The notes beneath the pieces are model-generated. The model saw only the letters and a list, made by a program, of their open reading frames with translations, had not been told where the DNA came from and did no database searches. DNA of 64,000 nt, taken from Methylobacterium brachythecii. GTDB taxonomy: Bacteria; Pseudomonadota; Alphaproteobacteria; Rhizobiales; Beijerinckiaceae. Below, piece after piece: positions 33,925 to 42,948 of this stretch (its first letter is position 1; each line of letters starts with the position of its first letter). The stretch is from the NCBI RefSeq assembly GCF_014196345.1, contig NZ_JACIDN010000010.1, positions 149,276-213,275 on the forward strand, read 5' to 3'. The position numbers and the translations under genes were made by a program.

Positions 33925-34878
33925 ATGCAGCGCGTCGGCTTCGTCATCTATCCGGGCTTCTCGATCATGGGCCTGGCCGCCGTTCCGGCCTTCGAGCTCG
34001 CCAATCTCATCGGCGACGAGCCGACCTACGACATCCACTTCATCTCCGAGGATGGCGGCCCGATCCGCACCTCGGCCGGCATGAGCGTGGAGACGGAGGC
34101 ATTCGGCGAAACCGCCTTCGACACGCTGGTCGTCGGTGGCGGGACCTTCGTGCGCTCGTCGCCCCCCGGCCTCATCACCTTCGTGCAGCGAGCCGCCACG
34201 CAATCCCGACGCATCGCCGCGATCTGCACCGGAGCCTTCGTGCTCGGAGAGGCCGGCCTCCTCGATGGCCGGCGGGTCACGACGCACTGGATGCACGCCC
34301 GTGAACTGCAGCAGCAATTTCCGAAATGCACGGCGGACGTGGACTGCATCTTCATCAACGATGGCCCGATCTGGACCTCGGCCGGAATGAGCGCCGGCAT
34401 CGACCTCGCGCTGGCCCTGATCGAGGCCGATCTCGGCCAGGAGGTGGTGCAAGCGGTCGCCAAGAAGCTCGTGCTCTACCATCGCCGAGCCGGGGGACAG
34501 TCGCAGTTCTCGACCCTGCTCGAACTCGAACCGAAGTCGGATCGCATCCAGTCCGCCCTGACCTACGCCAAGCGGAACCTGCATCGGCCGCTCTCGGTCG
34601 AGGAATTGGCGGAGGCCGCCCGCCTTAGCCCGCGCCAGTTCAGCCGGGTCTTCCATGCCGAGACCGGCCAATCGCCCGCCAAGGCGGTCGAGAATCTGCG
34701 CGTCGAGGCGGCGCGGGTGATGATGGAGCGCAGCCGGCACCCCATCGACGTCGTTGCCGATCAGACGGGCTTCGCGGACCGCAATCGGATGCGGCGGGCC
34801 TTTCTTCGTGCCTTCGGGCAGCCACCGCAGGTGATCCGGCGTAATGCGCGCTCGGCTCTGGATGCGGCGAGCGCCTGA
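33925..34878 (+). CDS. GlxA-type transcriptional regulator (DJ-1/PfpI domain + AraC HTH)
   Basis: 317 residues. N-terminal DJ-1/PfpI-like domain (about 1-175) with the nucleophile-elbow cysteine in AAICTGAFVLGEAGLLDG (Cys about 101); C-terminal AraC-type double helix-turn-helix (about 215-310), LSVEELAEAARLSPRQFSRV and IDVVADQTGFADRNRMRRAF. Effector unknown. Divergent from the small exported protein and the SDR-tautomerase pair, which are the natural candidate targets. Confidence 0.88.
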   Translation: MQRVGFVIYPGFSIMGLAAVPAFELANLIGDEPTYDIHFISEDGGPIRTSAGMSVETEAFGETAFDTLVVGGGTFVRSSPPGLITFVQRAATQSRRIAAICTGAFVLGEAGLLDGRRVTTHWMHARELQQQFPKCTADVDCIFINDGPIWTSAGMSAGIDLALALIEADLGQEVVQAVAKKLVLYHRRAGGQSQFSTLLELEPKSDRIQSALTYAKRNLHRPLSVEELAEAARLSPRQFSRVFHAETGQSPAKAVENLRVEAARVMMERSRHPIDVVADQTGFADRNRMRRAFLRAFGQPPQVIRRNARSALDAASA

Positions 34879-34942
34879 TGCAGATCAATCGCTTCGATTC
34901 CTCCCGGCATCGGTGCCGGAGAGCCGATGCAGGTTGGGATCG

Positions 34943-36691
34943 CTAGAGCCGATACGCCGTCCGGCAGGCGCCCCAATGGCGCTTGCCGACGCGGATCGGG
35001 GCGTCGACCTCCAGCACCATGACGGTCTGGTCGCCCATCTGGCGGCGATAGACCTGAACCGTCGCGGGGCGCGTGGATCGGGCAGCGGTGATGCCGGTGC
35101 GATCGTCGAAGATGCGCAGGTTCCGGGCATTGGCCTGGTTCCAGGCCGGATCGTCCGGCCGCTGCGGCTTCGAATAGGCGGCGTTGTGGAACGGCAGGTA
35201 ACCGTTGCGGTCGGTGACGATGCAGAACAGCATCCGCCTGTCGTGGCCGAGCTCCGGTTCCAGCAGCGGCGCCATCAACCGAGCCAGAGACTGCGCTGAG
35301 CGCGTCAGGAATTGCGGTGGGTTCGTCCCGTCGACGCGCTGGTAATCCGTATCGAACAAGGCCGCTTCCGAGAGCCGCCCCGTGCCGATCTCGGCCTCCA
35401 TCAGCCGGGCCGCCTCCTGGGCGAGCCGCTGTGCCTTTCCGACCAGGGGCGCGTGCTCGTCGCGGACGGCGGCGAGCTTCGCCCGGAGTCGGCTCTGCAC
35501 GACAGGCTCGACCGTCTCGAAGGCGCAATGGACGCCCATCTCGCTGACCGCGACAACCCGTGCGGGCACGGACCCGATCCCTTCGAGATCGAGGGCGATG
35601 CGGAAGCCGGCCGTGACCGGCGCGCCGTCTAGGGCGACGAGCAAGACGCCGCCTTCGCTGAGATCGACGGTGCGGGTGGCGCGGCCATCCGCGAGCCGCA
35701 CGGCCAGATCGATCGGGTAGCGGTCGAAGCGGCGGCGGTCGCCCGCCTCGCTGGCGCGCATCACTGTCACGAAGCGCCGGCCGAGGCCCGAGGCCTGATC
35801 CGCGGCGGCACCGGCGGCCGCCTCCATACCCTCGGCCTGCCGATCGAGGTCGAGCGCCCGCGCGCTGGCCGATCCTGCATCTGCATCGACCGTCGAGACC
35901 AAATGCGAGGCCCGCTCCGCCTCGCCCACGATCGTCGTCACGGTCTGAGCCTGGATATCGGCGATGTCCCGCAGCGTGGCGAAGGAGGGACGCACGGACT
36001 CGATCGCACCTGCCGCCGCCTCGATCGCCGTGGCGGAAGCGGAGGCGCCGTCGCGCAGCCGCATCACCCGGGCGCGCACGTCGTCGGCCGCCCGCGCAGT
36101 CTGGACCGATAGGGCCTTGACCTCGTTGGCGACGACCGCGAAGCCGCGCCCCGCCTCGCCGGCCCGCGCCGCTTCGATGGTGGCGTTGAGCGCGAGCAGG
36201 TTCGTCTGCCGTGCCACGGCCGAAATGGTGTCGACGATCCCGGCGATCTCGTCGCCGGCTTCGGCCAGGGCCGCGATCAGGGCGCGTGCCTCGATGCCGC
36301 GATGTCCGGCCTGATCGAGATGGCTGCCGGCCAGATCGATGGCGGACCGCGCCTGCGCTGCGAGCGCCGAGAGGCCGCCGGTTCTCTCCGCGAGTCCGGC
36401 CGTCGCCGCGGCGGCATCTCGCGCGGCCTGGGTGAGCGCGTCCATCTGGCCGCGAATGCCGGACAGGCCGGTCTTCATCGACGCCACGTCGGCGCGGGCC
36501 GTCGCGATCGAGCCGCTCACCCCGGCGATCGCCGAGGAGACATCCTCCTCGATGGCATCGAGGGCGTCGCTGCGTGTCGCCTGCCCGGCGATGGGCGGCA
36601 GCGGCTCGGGCGCTACGGCCGGAGGCGCCGTTTCCGACACCTGAACCACGATCGGTTGTTTGCGAAGGAAGCGCATTCCATCAGAAAGCAC
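34943..36691 (-). CDS. Soluble methyl-accepting chemotaxis protein with PilZ domain
   Basis: 582 residues without a membrane helix. Signalling domain at about 50-300, with the conserved hairpin tip ISAVARQTNLLALNATIEAA and GRGFAVVANEVKALS; a PilZ-like domain (about 320-410, RRFDRYPIDLAVRLADG, DLSEGGVLL) that may bind cyclic di-GMP; and a C-terminal domain (about 450-582) with DTDYQRVDGT, MLFCIVTDRNGYLPFHN and RHWGACRTAYRL, common in alphaproteobacterial cytoplasmic receptors. Start is GTG 36691 or ATG 36676; no strong ribosome-binding site decides. A decayed piece of its C-terminal region lies at 31625-31787. Confidence 0.86.
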   Translation of the reverse strand: MLSDGMRFLRKQPIVVQVSETAPPAVAPEPLPPIAGQATRSDALDAIEEDVSSAIAGVSGSIATARADVASMKTGLSGIRGQMDALTQAARDAAAATAGLAERTGGLSALAAQARSAIDLAGSHLDQAGHRGIEARALIAALAEAGDEIAGIVDTISAVARQTNLLALNATIEAARAGEAGRGFAVVANEVKALSVQTARAADDVRARVMRLRDGASASATAIEAAAGAIESVRPSFATLRDIADIQAQTVTTIVGEAERASHLVSTVDADAGSASARALDLDRQAEGMEAAAGAAADQASGLGRRFVTVMRASEAGDRRRFDRYPIDLAVRLADGRATRTVDLSEGGVLLVALDGAPVTAGFRIALDLEGIGSVPARVVAVSEMGVHCAFETVEPVVQSRLRAKLAAVRDEHAPLVGKAQRLAQEAARLMEAEIGTGRLSEAALFDTDYQRVDGTNPPQFLTRSAQSLARLMAPLLEPELGHDRRMLFCIVTDRNGYLPFHNAAYSKPQRPDDPAWNQANARNLRIFDDRTGITAARSTRPATVQVYRRQMGDQTVMVLEVDAPIRVGKRHWGACRTAYRL

Positions 36692-36911
36692 TGTCGGGCC
36701 TACGATGGGGTTAAGCCTGTCCCTGATCGCGACTGTTCAGGTTACGTCGGCCGAGGCTCGGCCTCGATCTGAACGCATCATTCGTGTGATCTGCATCAGG
36801 CGGGACGACCGCGCTCAATGCCGCGGGCATGCGTCGGGCACCGATCGGGCATCATAACGTTGTCGAAAGATGCATTTTGACGCAAACAGCCGCGGTCCGT
36901 AAGCTCGACAG

Positions 36912-37535
36912 ATGAGTGCCATCGCCGATCCGATCAATCCGCTCGCCGAGGAGAGCGCCCCGACGACGCGTTGCCGCATCATCGCGACGGCGGAGCGCTC
37001 GTTTCGCGAGATCGGCTACCAGAAGACCACCGTCGCCGACATCGCCAAGACGCTCAAGATGAGCCCGGCCAACGTCTACCGCTTCTTCGACTCCAAGAAG
37101 GCGATCAACGAGGCCGTGGTCGAACGGCTGACGCGCGAGGTCGAGCATCTGATCCTGACCATCGCGGACGCCCCCGGGCTCAGCGCGGCCGACCGCGTAT
37201 CCGAGATGATCTTCGCGCTCCACCGCGACTGTCTCGAGCGCTGCGAGGCCTTCCCGCGCATGCACGAGATGATCGAGGCGGCCATGACCGAGAGCTGGGA
37301 CGTCTGCCGCCAGCACGTCGACATGATCGTCGGGGCGTTCGAGCGCGTGATCGCCGAGGGCGTTCGACGCGGCGAATTCGAGGTTGCGGATACCCGCATC
37401 GCCGCCGGATGCGTCCACGCCGCCGTGGTGCGCTACTGCCATCCCGTGCTGGTGAGCACCTGCCCGGACGCGCCGGTGCCTCCGCTGGAGGCGATGATCG
37501 CCTTCCTGCTCAAGGGGCTGGCCCCGGCCCGCTGA
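36912..37535 (+). CDS. TetR family transcriptional regulator
   Basis: 207 residues. N-terminal helix-turn-helix (about 20-65): RCRIIATAERSFREIGYQKT then ADIAKTLKMSPANVYRFFDS, followed by a helical ligand-binding domain. Ligand unknown. Divergent from the chemoreceptor gene and convergent, with only 6 bases between, with the Ppx/GppA gene. No adjacent efflux genes are present to suggest a target. Confidence 0.88.
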   Translation: MSAIADPINPLAEESAPTTRCRIIATAERSFREIGYQKTTVADIAKTLKMSPANVYRFFDSKKAINEAVVERLTREVEHLILTIADAPGLSAADRVSEMIFALHRDCLERCEAFPRMHEMIEAAMTESWDVCRQHVDMIVGAFERVIAEGVRRGEFEVADTRIAAGCVHAAVVRYCHPVLVSTCPDAPVPPLEAMIAFLLKGLAPAR

Positions 37536-37541
37536 GCGACG

Positions 37542-38702
37542 TCAGCGCCCCCGGCGCCAGACGCCGTCCTCGCGCATCATGTTCATGAGCAGCCCCTCGC
37601 GCAGGCCGCGATCGGCGATGCGCAGGCGCTCGGACGGGAACACCCGCCGTATCGCCTCCAGGATAGCGCAGCCGGCGAGCACCAGGTCGGCCCTGTCGCG
37701 GCCGATGCAGGGATTGTCGGCGCGCTGGTCGAGGCGCGTATCGAGGAGATCCTCGATCGCCTCGGTAACCTCGGTATCGGTCATCCAGAGCCCATCGACC
37801 CGGCGGCGCTCGTAGCGCACGAGCCGCAGGTGCATCGCCGCCAGCGTCGTCACCGTGCCGGACGTCCCGAGCAGATGGAAATACGGCGCCGTGGCGGCCG
37901 CAGCGGCCCGGATCGCGAAGGGTGCGAGCAGGTCGCCGACCTCCTCGACCATGCCCTCGAACATCCTGCGGGTGACTTCGGAGCCGCCATGCTTCTCCGC
38001 GAGCGTCACGACGCCGACGGGGAGCGAGTCCCAGGCGCGAATGCGCAGGGTCGGATCGGTGGACGGGTTGGTCGCCGCGCCGTCGAGCCAGGCGATCTCG
38101 GTGGAACCGCCGCCGATGTCGAAGATCACCACGGATTCGGCGGCCGGGTCGGCGAGCGCCGCGCATCCGGTTACGGCGAGATAGGCCTCGGTCTGCCGAT
38201 CGACGATCTCGAGATCGAGCCCGACCTCCCGTCGCACCTGCTCGACGAACTCGGCTCCGTTCACGGCGAGCCGGCAGGCCTCGGTCGCGATGACCTTGGA
38301 GCGGACGACGCCCCTGTGCTCCATCTTCGAGCGGCAGATCTTGAGGGCCTCGATGGTCCGCTCGATGGCGGCGGGGCTGAGCCGATCGGAGGCGCTCAGG
38401 CCCTCGCCGAGGCGCACGATGCGCGAGAAGGCGTCGATGACGCGAAAACCATGCGAGGCCGGCTCTGCAACCAGCAGACGGCAATTGTTGGTGCCGAGGT
38501 CGAGCGCCGCGTAGGCGTTGCGTCGCCCATGGCGAAACGGGGAGCTCCGCTGTCCATAGCCCGGCGCGCCGACGCTCCTGATGCCGTCCGACGTGAACGG
38601 CATGGCCACATGCGGAAGCTGCGACCCCGCGGCGGGATGGGCCGCCACGACGGCCGATCCGCTGCCTTGATCGGCCGCGGTGCTCTCATCCCTCATCGGC
38701 AA
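37542..38702 (-). CDS. Ppx/GppA family phosphatase
   Basis: 386 residues of the actin-fold exopolyphosphatase / guanosine pentaphosphatase family. Motifs: AALDLGTNNCRLLVAEP (about 66-82), VVIFDIGGGSTEIAWLDG (phosphate 2 loop, about 191-208) and LGTSGTVTTLAAMHL (about 284-298). A 60-residue N-terminal extension precedes the domain. Compared with two-domain E. coli Ppx it is short, lacking the C-terminal HD-like half. In many alphaproteobacteria the rlmE (ftsJ) gene follows; here a TetR gene is found instead. Substrate is polyphosphate or pppGpp. Confidence 0.9.
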   Translation of the reverse strand: MPMRDESTAADQGSGSAVVAAHPAAGSQLPHVAMPFTSDGIRSVGAPGYGQRSSPFRHGRRNAYAALDLGTNNCRLLVAEPASHGFRVIDAFSRIVRLGEGLSASDRLSPAAIERTIEALKICRSKMEHRGVVRSKVIATEACRLAVNGAEFVEQVRREVGLDLEIVDRQTEAYLAVTGCAALADPAAESVVIFDIGGGSTEIAWLDGAATNPSTDPTLRIRAWDSLPVGVVTLAEKHGGSEVTRRMFEGMVEEVGDLLAPFAIRAAAAATAPYFHLLGTSGTVTTLAAMHLRLVRYERRRVDGLWMTDTEVTEAIEDLLDTRLDQRADNPCIGRDRADLVLAGCAILEAIRRVFPSERLRIADRGLREGLLMNMMREDGVWRRGR

Positions 38703-38833
38703 AGCCGGATCCTCAAGGTCTCGGCTGCGGCAGGCAGCCGGCCATCACTTGATGCCGACGCTACAGGCGTTGTTAAGAAACGCAAAGGCTCCTTCGCATG
38801 GCATCGCGCACCAAGCTCGGCGGTCACGATGCG

Positions 38834-39307
38834 TCAGGCCATGACCTTGGCGGCGCTGTTGGCCCGCGGCACGGGTCGGAGCAGGCTCTTCACCTGCGAG
38901 AAGGGCCGCGGCCGGTTGATCACCTCGTCGAGCCGCGACCACAGCGTCTTCGGCGAGAACGGCTTGGCGATGATCTCGTTGACGCCGAGCGAAATGGCGC
39001 GGTCCACCACGTTGCGGCGCGGCTGGGCCAGCATCAGGATGATCGGCACGGTCGGCGAGGGCGACGTCATCGGCGTGCGCGCCAGGCGGATGAACTCCTC
39101 GCCCGACAGGATGCCGAGATCCCAGTCGAGGATGGTCAGGTCGGGCTTGCTCTCGGCGAGCACGCCGAGCGCCTCCGCGCCATCGGGCGCCTCGAGAACG
39201 CGCTTGATGCCGACGCGCAGGAGCATGTCGCGCACCGTGCGGCGGATGTAGAGGCTCTCGTCGACCACGAGGGCGGAGAGATCGGGAAATGACGGGGTCG
39301 CGATCAC
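38834..39307 (-). CDS. Single-domain CheY-like response regulator
   Basis: 157 residues from a GTG at 39307 with GAGGAT upstream. Receiver domain about 8-128: acidic pair Asp16-Glu17 (LVVDES), phosphoacceptor Asp61 (TILDWDLG) and Lys115 (IIAKPF) are present, but the Thr/Ser that normally follows the fourth strand is Ala94 (ILMLAQ). A C-terminal tail of about 30 residues has no output domain. No cognate kinase is next to it. The missing Thr suggests altered signalling. Confidence 0.87.
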   Translation of the reverse strand: MIATPSFPDLSALVVDESLYIRRTVRDMLLRVGIKRVLEAPDGAEALGVLAESKPDLTILDWDLGILSGEEFIRLARTPMTSPSPTVPIILMLAQPRRNVVDRAISLGVNEIIAKPFSPKTLWSRLDEVINRPRPFSQVKSLLRPVPRANSAAKVMA

Positions 39308-39651
39308 GAACGCGATCCTCGGCGAAGTGGCGTCTGAACCGACCTTAGCGCCGGGTTGGTTTGCGCTTCCCTAACCGGGATCGAATGGCGACCCGGGCTT
39401 CATTGGAGAATCGCTGCACCGCACGATGACGCTCGATTGCAACGTCTACGCATTTCACCCACGAAATTCGTTTCGATAGGGCTATCCGTTAACAGAAGGT
39501 CCTTGCGGCGCGGCCGGGATTGCGTCAGGACTGAGGCGTTGCTGTCGGTTACCGCGACCGATGGGGATGGTGGCGTGGACGTATCCTGTCCGGGATGGGA
39601 TGCACACGATTTGCAGCAAGATGGTCAGCGGTCGGGTTTTGCGAGCTTTCT
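39308..39651. other. Intergenic region upstream of the cold-shock gene
   Basis: About 340 bases with no convincing gene. It should contain the promoters of the divergent receiver protein and cold-shock gene. A long 5' leader, as often found before cold-shock genes, is possible, but I could not identify a defined thermosensor structure. Confidence 0.45.
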
Positions 39652-40422
39652 ATGGGACGTGGTCGTGATTTTCGGGGGTCGCCCAAGCGCGGCTTCGATG
39701 AGGGTGGGGCCGAGCCGCGTTGGCCCGACCAGCTGCCCCCCAGCAGTGGCGGATATGGTGGCGGTGGTTTCGGTGGCGGTGGCGGCGGCTTCGACCGCGG
39801 CCCGCCGCGCGGTGCTGCTCCCGCCGCTGCTCCGACGGGACCGGAGCGTGATGCGACGGTCAAGTGGTTCAACAAGGAGAAGGGCTTCGGCTTCGTCGAA
39901 CTCGGCGATGGTTCGGGCGATGCCTTCCTCCACATCCGCGCCGTCGAGGCTGCCGGCCATGACGATCTCATGCCGGGCACCCGCCTGACGGTTCAGACCG
40001 CGCAGGGCCAGAAGGGTCCGCAGGTTACGGCCGTGACCAGCGTCGACACGTCGACGGCGGAAGCCGCTCCCCCGCGCCGCGAGGCTCGTCCTGCCGGTCG
40101 CTTCGGCGGCGGCGACCGCTTCGGCGGTGGTGGCGGCGGCTACGGTGGTGGCGGCGACCGCTTCGGCGGTGGTGGTGGCGGCGGTGGCGGACGTTTCGCC
40201 AGCGGCCCCTCGACCGAGATGACCGGCACCGTGAAATGGTACGACCCGGCCAAGGGCTTCGGCTTCGTTTCCGTCAATGACGGCGGCAAGGACGTGTTCG
40301 TGCACCGCTCCGCGCTGTCGCGCGCCGGGCTCGACTCGCTCGCTGAAGGCCAGACGGTCACGCTCGGCGTGGTCGACGGCCAGAAGGGCCGCGAGGCCCA
40401 GAGCGTCAGCGTCGATTACTGA
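39652..40422 (+). CDS. Double cold-shock domain protein with Gly-rich linkers
   Basis: 256 residues: a basic N-terminus, a Gly-rich segment (about 34-50), cold-shock domain 1 (about 65-130) with VKWFNKEKGFGFVEL and DAFLHI, a second Gly/Phe-rich linker (about 145-190) and cold-shock domain 2 (about 190-256) with VKWYDPAKGFGFVSV and DVFVHRSAL. RNP1- and RNP2-like motifs are intact in both, so it should bind RNA or single-stranded DNA. I chose the ATG at 39652 over the one at 39595 because alphaproteobacterial relatives start MGRGRDF. A strong terminator follows. Confidence 0.9.
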   Translation: MGRGRDFRGSPKRGFDEGGAEPRWPDQLPPSSGGYGGGGFGGGGGGFDRGPPRGAAPAAAPTGPERDATVKWFNKEKGFGFVELGDGSGDAFLHIRAVEAAGHDDLMPGTRLTVQTAQGQKGPQVTAVTSVDTSTAEAAPPRREARPAGRFGGGDRFGGGGGGYGGGGDRFGGGGGGGGGRFASGPSTEMTGTVKWYDPAKGFGFVSVNDGGKDVFVHRSALSRAGLDSLAEGQTVTLGVVDGQKGREAQSVSVDY

Positions 40423-40446
40423 TCGACCCGCTGACGACGAGATCGA

Positions 40447-40480
40447 GGGCGGTGGCCGCAATGCCGCCGCCCTTTTTGTT
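40447..40480 (+). terminator. Rho-independent terminator of the cold-shock gene
   Basis: Stem GGGCGGTGGC / GCCGCCGCCC (one G-T pair), loop CGCAAT, then TTTTTGTTTG. It starts 24 bases after the stop codon and ends only 11 bases before the next possible start codon. Confidence 0.9.
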
Positions 40481-40491
40481 TGTGATTGCGG

Positions 40492-40800
40492 ATGGACCGC
40501 ATCGAGGCGGTCGGCAGGATCATCCGCTTGAGCCTCCTCCGAATCTGTCTCGGCCTGTCAGTGCTCGCTTCACCGGTTGGAACCCTCGCCGCGCATGCCG
40601 AGGACTTCAGCGGCTTCTACGCCGGGGTGAATGCGGGCTACGCCTTCGATCGCGACGTTCGGAAGGGCAGCAGCACGCAAGCAGTCCCAGGCCCTTCGAC
40701 GAACGCCGACGCCGCGCCCGGCCTGCCTCCCAGCGCGGAGACGGCGTCGCAGTCCTCGGCGATGCGCGGCTCCCGCGCCGCATCGTCTCCGCGGCGCTGA
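40492..40800 (+). CDS. Small exported protein resembling the N-terminus of an outer-membrane beta-barrel protein
   Basis: 102 residues. Signal peptide about 1-37 (IRLSLLRICLGLSVLASPVG, then AHA). The mature start EDFSGFYAGVNAGYAFDRD is the first-strand motif of porin-like OmpA-family proteins, but no further strands follow; the rest is a Ser/Pro/Ala-rich tail ending RRAASSPRR-like sequence. It may be a genuine short protein or a truncated barrel gene. No ribosome-binding site is clear and a terminator lies just upstream. Confidence 0.55.
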   Translation: MDRIEAVGRIIRLSLLRICLGLSVLASPVGTLAAHAEDFSGFYAGVNAGYAFDRDVRKGSSTQAVPGPSTNADAAPGLPPSAETASQSSAMRGSRAASSPRR

Positions 40801-40956
40801 TACGGCTTTCGACTGAAACAGCGCGTCTCGCGGACGCCTGCAGCCTCAGCGGAGGTGATCCGACAGTCCGCTGCACATCACGGGAGCGCGGATGAAGCTT
40901 TCCTGCTACGAGCCCTGCTTGCTCTTTCACTTCGAGCCGAGCGGGTAAGGCAGTCG

Positions 40957-41955
40957 ATGGAAACCGCGTCTCTCGCGCAGCACGCGCATCAAGTCCTGAA
41001 CGAGGCGGAGATCGCCGGGCTGCCGAACCGCTACCGGGGCAAGGTCCGCGACAACTACGATCTGCCCGACGGCCGCCGCATCCTGATCACCACCGACCGG
41101 ATCAGCGCGTTCGACCGCCCGCTCGCCGCCATCCCCTTCAAGGGACAGGTGCTGACGCAGACCGCACGCTTCTGGTTCGAGCGGACCTCCGACATCTGCC
41201 CGAACCACGTGCTCGCCTATCCGGACCCCAACGTCGTCGTCGGCCGCCGCCTCGACATCTTGCCGGTCGAGATCGTGGTGCGGGGCTATCTCGCCGGCAC
41301 GACCTCCACCTCGATCCTGACCCGTTACCGGCGGGGCGAACGCGAGATGTACGGTCACCGTCTGCCGGAAGGCCTGCGCCCGAACGAGCGGCTGGCTCAG
41401 GCGATCATTACCCCGACGACGAAGGCCGCGGATGGCGGCCACGACGAGCCGCTGACCGAAGCCGCGATCCTCGAGCAGGGCCTGCTCACGGCAGAGCAAT
41501 GGCGGACCGTTTCCGAGGCGGCACTGGCGCTGTTCGCCCGCGGCCAGGCACTCGCGGCGGAGCGCGGACTCATCCTCGCCGATACGAAGTACGAATTCGG
41601 GACCGATGCGAACGGGCGGATCGTGCTCGCCGACGAAGTCCACACTCCCGACAGCAGCCGCTACTGGTTCGCGCAGAGTTACCCCGAGCGGTTCGCGGCC
41701 GGCGCGGCGCCGGAGAGCTTCGACAAGGACTTCGTCCGCAACTGGGTCGTGGCGCGCTGCGATCCCTACCGGGATCCGATCCCGGAGATCCCGCGCGAGA
41801 TCGTGCTGGAGGCCGCCGCGGTCTACATCCGTGCCTACGAGACCATCACCGGCGAGACCTTCGTCCTGCCCGATCCTGCTGAAATGCCGCTCGATCGCAT
41901 CCAGCGCAATCTCGCAGCCTATCTGCGTAACGACACCGCGAATGGGTCGGCCTGA
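40957..41955 (+). CDS. purC: Phosphoribosylaminoimidazole-succinocarboxamide synthase
   Basis: Purine biosynthesis: joins aspartate to CAIR with ATP to give SAICAR. 332 residues from the ATG at 40957, chosen for the AAGG before it. Motifs: NRYRGKVRDNYDLPDGRRIL (about 25-44), ITTDRISAFD, EIVVRGYLAGT and LADTKYEFGTDANG. Belongs to the longer form of the enzyme (about 300-330 residues), found in some bacteria and yeast, rather than the 240-residue form. Isolated from other pur genes. Confidence 0.94.
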   Translation: METASLAQHAHQVLNEAEIAGLPNRYRGKVRDNYDLPDGRRILITTDRISAFDRPLAAIPFKGQVLTQTARFWFERTSDICPNHVLAYPDPNVVVGRRLDILPVEIVVRGYLAGTTSTSILTRYRRGEREMYGHRLPEGLRPNERLAQAIITPTTKAADGGHDEPLTEAAILEQGLLTAEQWRTVSEAALALFARGQALAAERGLILADTKYEFGTDANGRIVLADEVHTPDSSRYWFAQSYPERFAAGAAPESFDKDFVRNWVVARCDPYRDPIPEIPREIVLEAAAVYIRAYETITGETFVLPDPAEMPLDRIQRNLAAYLRNDTANGSA

Positions 41956-42002
41956 GCGTCGTTGCGCGCTCGGCGCTGAACTCGCGCCGATCACCAGACA
42001 CG

Positions 42003-42034
42003 AAAAAGGGCCGCCCGATGGGGGCGGCCCTTTT
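42003..42034. terminator. Bidirectional terminator between purC and rpsD
   Basis: AAAAAGGGCCGCCC, loop GATGG, GGGCGGCCCTTTT. The symmetrical A and T runs let it work for both convergent genes. Confidence 0.9.
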
Positions 42035-42058
42035 CGCATTCGGCTCTGATCGAAGGAA

Positions 42059-42676
42059 TCAGCGCGAATAGAACTCGATCACGAGGTTCGGTTCCATCTG
42101 GACCGGGTACGGCACCTCGTTGAGGGCCGGGATCCGGGTCACGCGGGCCGTCATCTTGGCGTGATCCACCTCGATGTAGTCCGGCACGTCACGCTCGGCG
42201 AGCTGCGAGGCGACGATGACGATCTCGAGCTGGCGCGAGGCCTCCTTGATCTCGATGAGATCACCCGGCTTCACCTGGAAGCTCGGAATGTTCACCCGGC
42301 GACCGTTGACCTTGACGTGGCCGTGATTGACGAACTGGCGCGCCGCGAACGGGGTCGCCACGAACTTCGAACGGTACACGACGGCGTCGAGGCGGCGCTC
42401 GAGCAGGCCGATCAGGTTCTCGCCCGAGTCGCCACGCAGGCGGATCGCCTCGGCGTAGTAGCGGCGGAACTGCTTCTCGGTGATGTTGCCGTAATAGCCC
42501 TTGAGCTTCTGCTTGGCGCGCAGCTGCGTGCCGAAGTCGCTCATCTTGCCCTTGCGGCGCTGGCCGTGCTGGCCGGGGCCGTATTCACGACGGTTGACCG
42601 GGCTCTTCGGACGGCCCCAGATGTTCTGGCCCATCCGGCGATCGAGTTTGTGCTTCGCCTCGATACGTTTTGACAT
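42059..42676 (-). CDS. rpsD: 30S ribosomal protein uS4
   Basis: Primary 16S rRNA-binding protein, 205 residues, normal length. It begins MSKRIEAKHKLDRRMGQNIW and contains the S4 RNA-binding domain (about 95-160) with RLDAVVYRSKFVATPFAARQFVN-type sequence and HGHVKVNGRRVNIPSFQV. Stands alone rather than in the alpha operon, as usual in alphaproteobacteria. About 270 bases upstream of it are free of genes and probably carry its promoter and leader. Confidence 0.97.
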   Translation of the reverse strand: MSKRIEAKHKLDRRMGQNIWGRPKSPVNRREYGPGQHGQRRKGKMSDFGTQLRAKQKLKGYYGNITEKQFRRYYAEAIRLRGDSGENLIGLLERRLDAVVYRSKFVATPFAARQFVNHGHVKVNGRRVNIPSFQVKPGDLIEIKEASRQLEIVIVASQLAERDVPDYIEVDHAKMTARVTRIPALNEVPYPVQMEPNLVIEFYSR

Positions 42677-42948
42677 TCGCGGTTCCTCTCGAGAACGCTT
42701 GAGTAGAGGAACGCGCCCTCCTCTCCCCCATGCAATGCGCGGGGGCGACAGACCGGCCCTTGGCCGCTCGCGGGTGCGCTTGAAAACGTCACGGGGCCCC
42801 TGATCGGAGCCCCGCGAACCGCGCGTGCCTAGACGGAAAGCCGGCGAAGGTCAATCAGCGTCGATGGATTGGGATACTGGAATCAGGGCGTTGGTGCAGC
42901 TCGCTTGCACCCCAACCTAGCCACAGCGGTCCACCGCGCGTTCGAGTG

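Noticed and set aside
36860..36911. TetR operator upstream of the TetR gene
   Set aside because: TGC...GCA half-sites can be drawn, but the arms are only three bases and no second copy was found.
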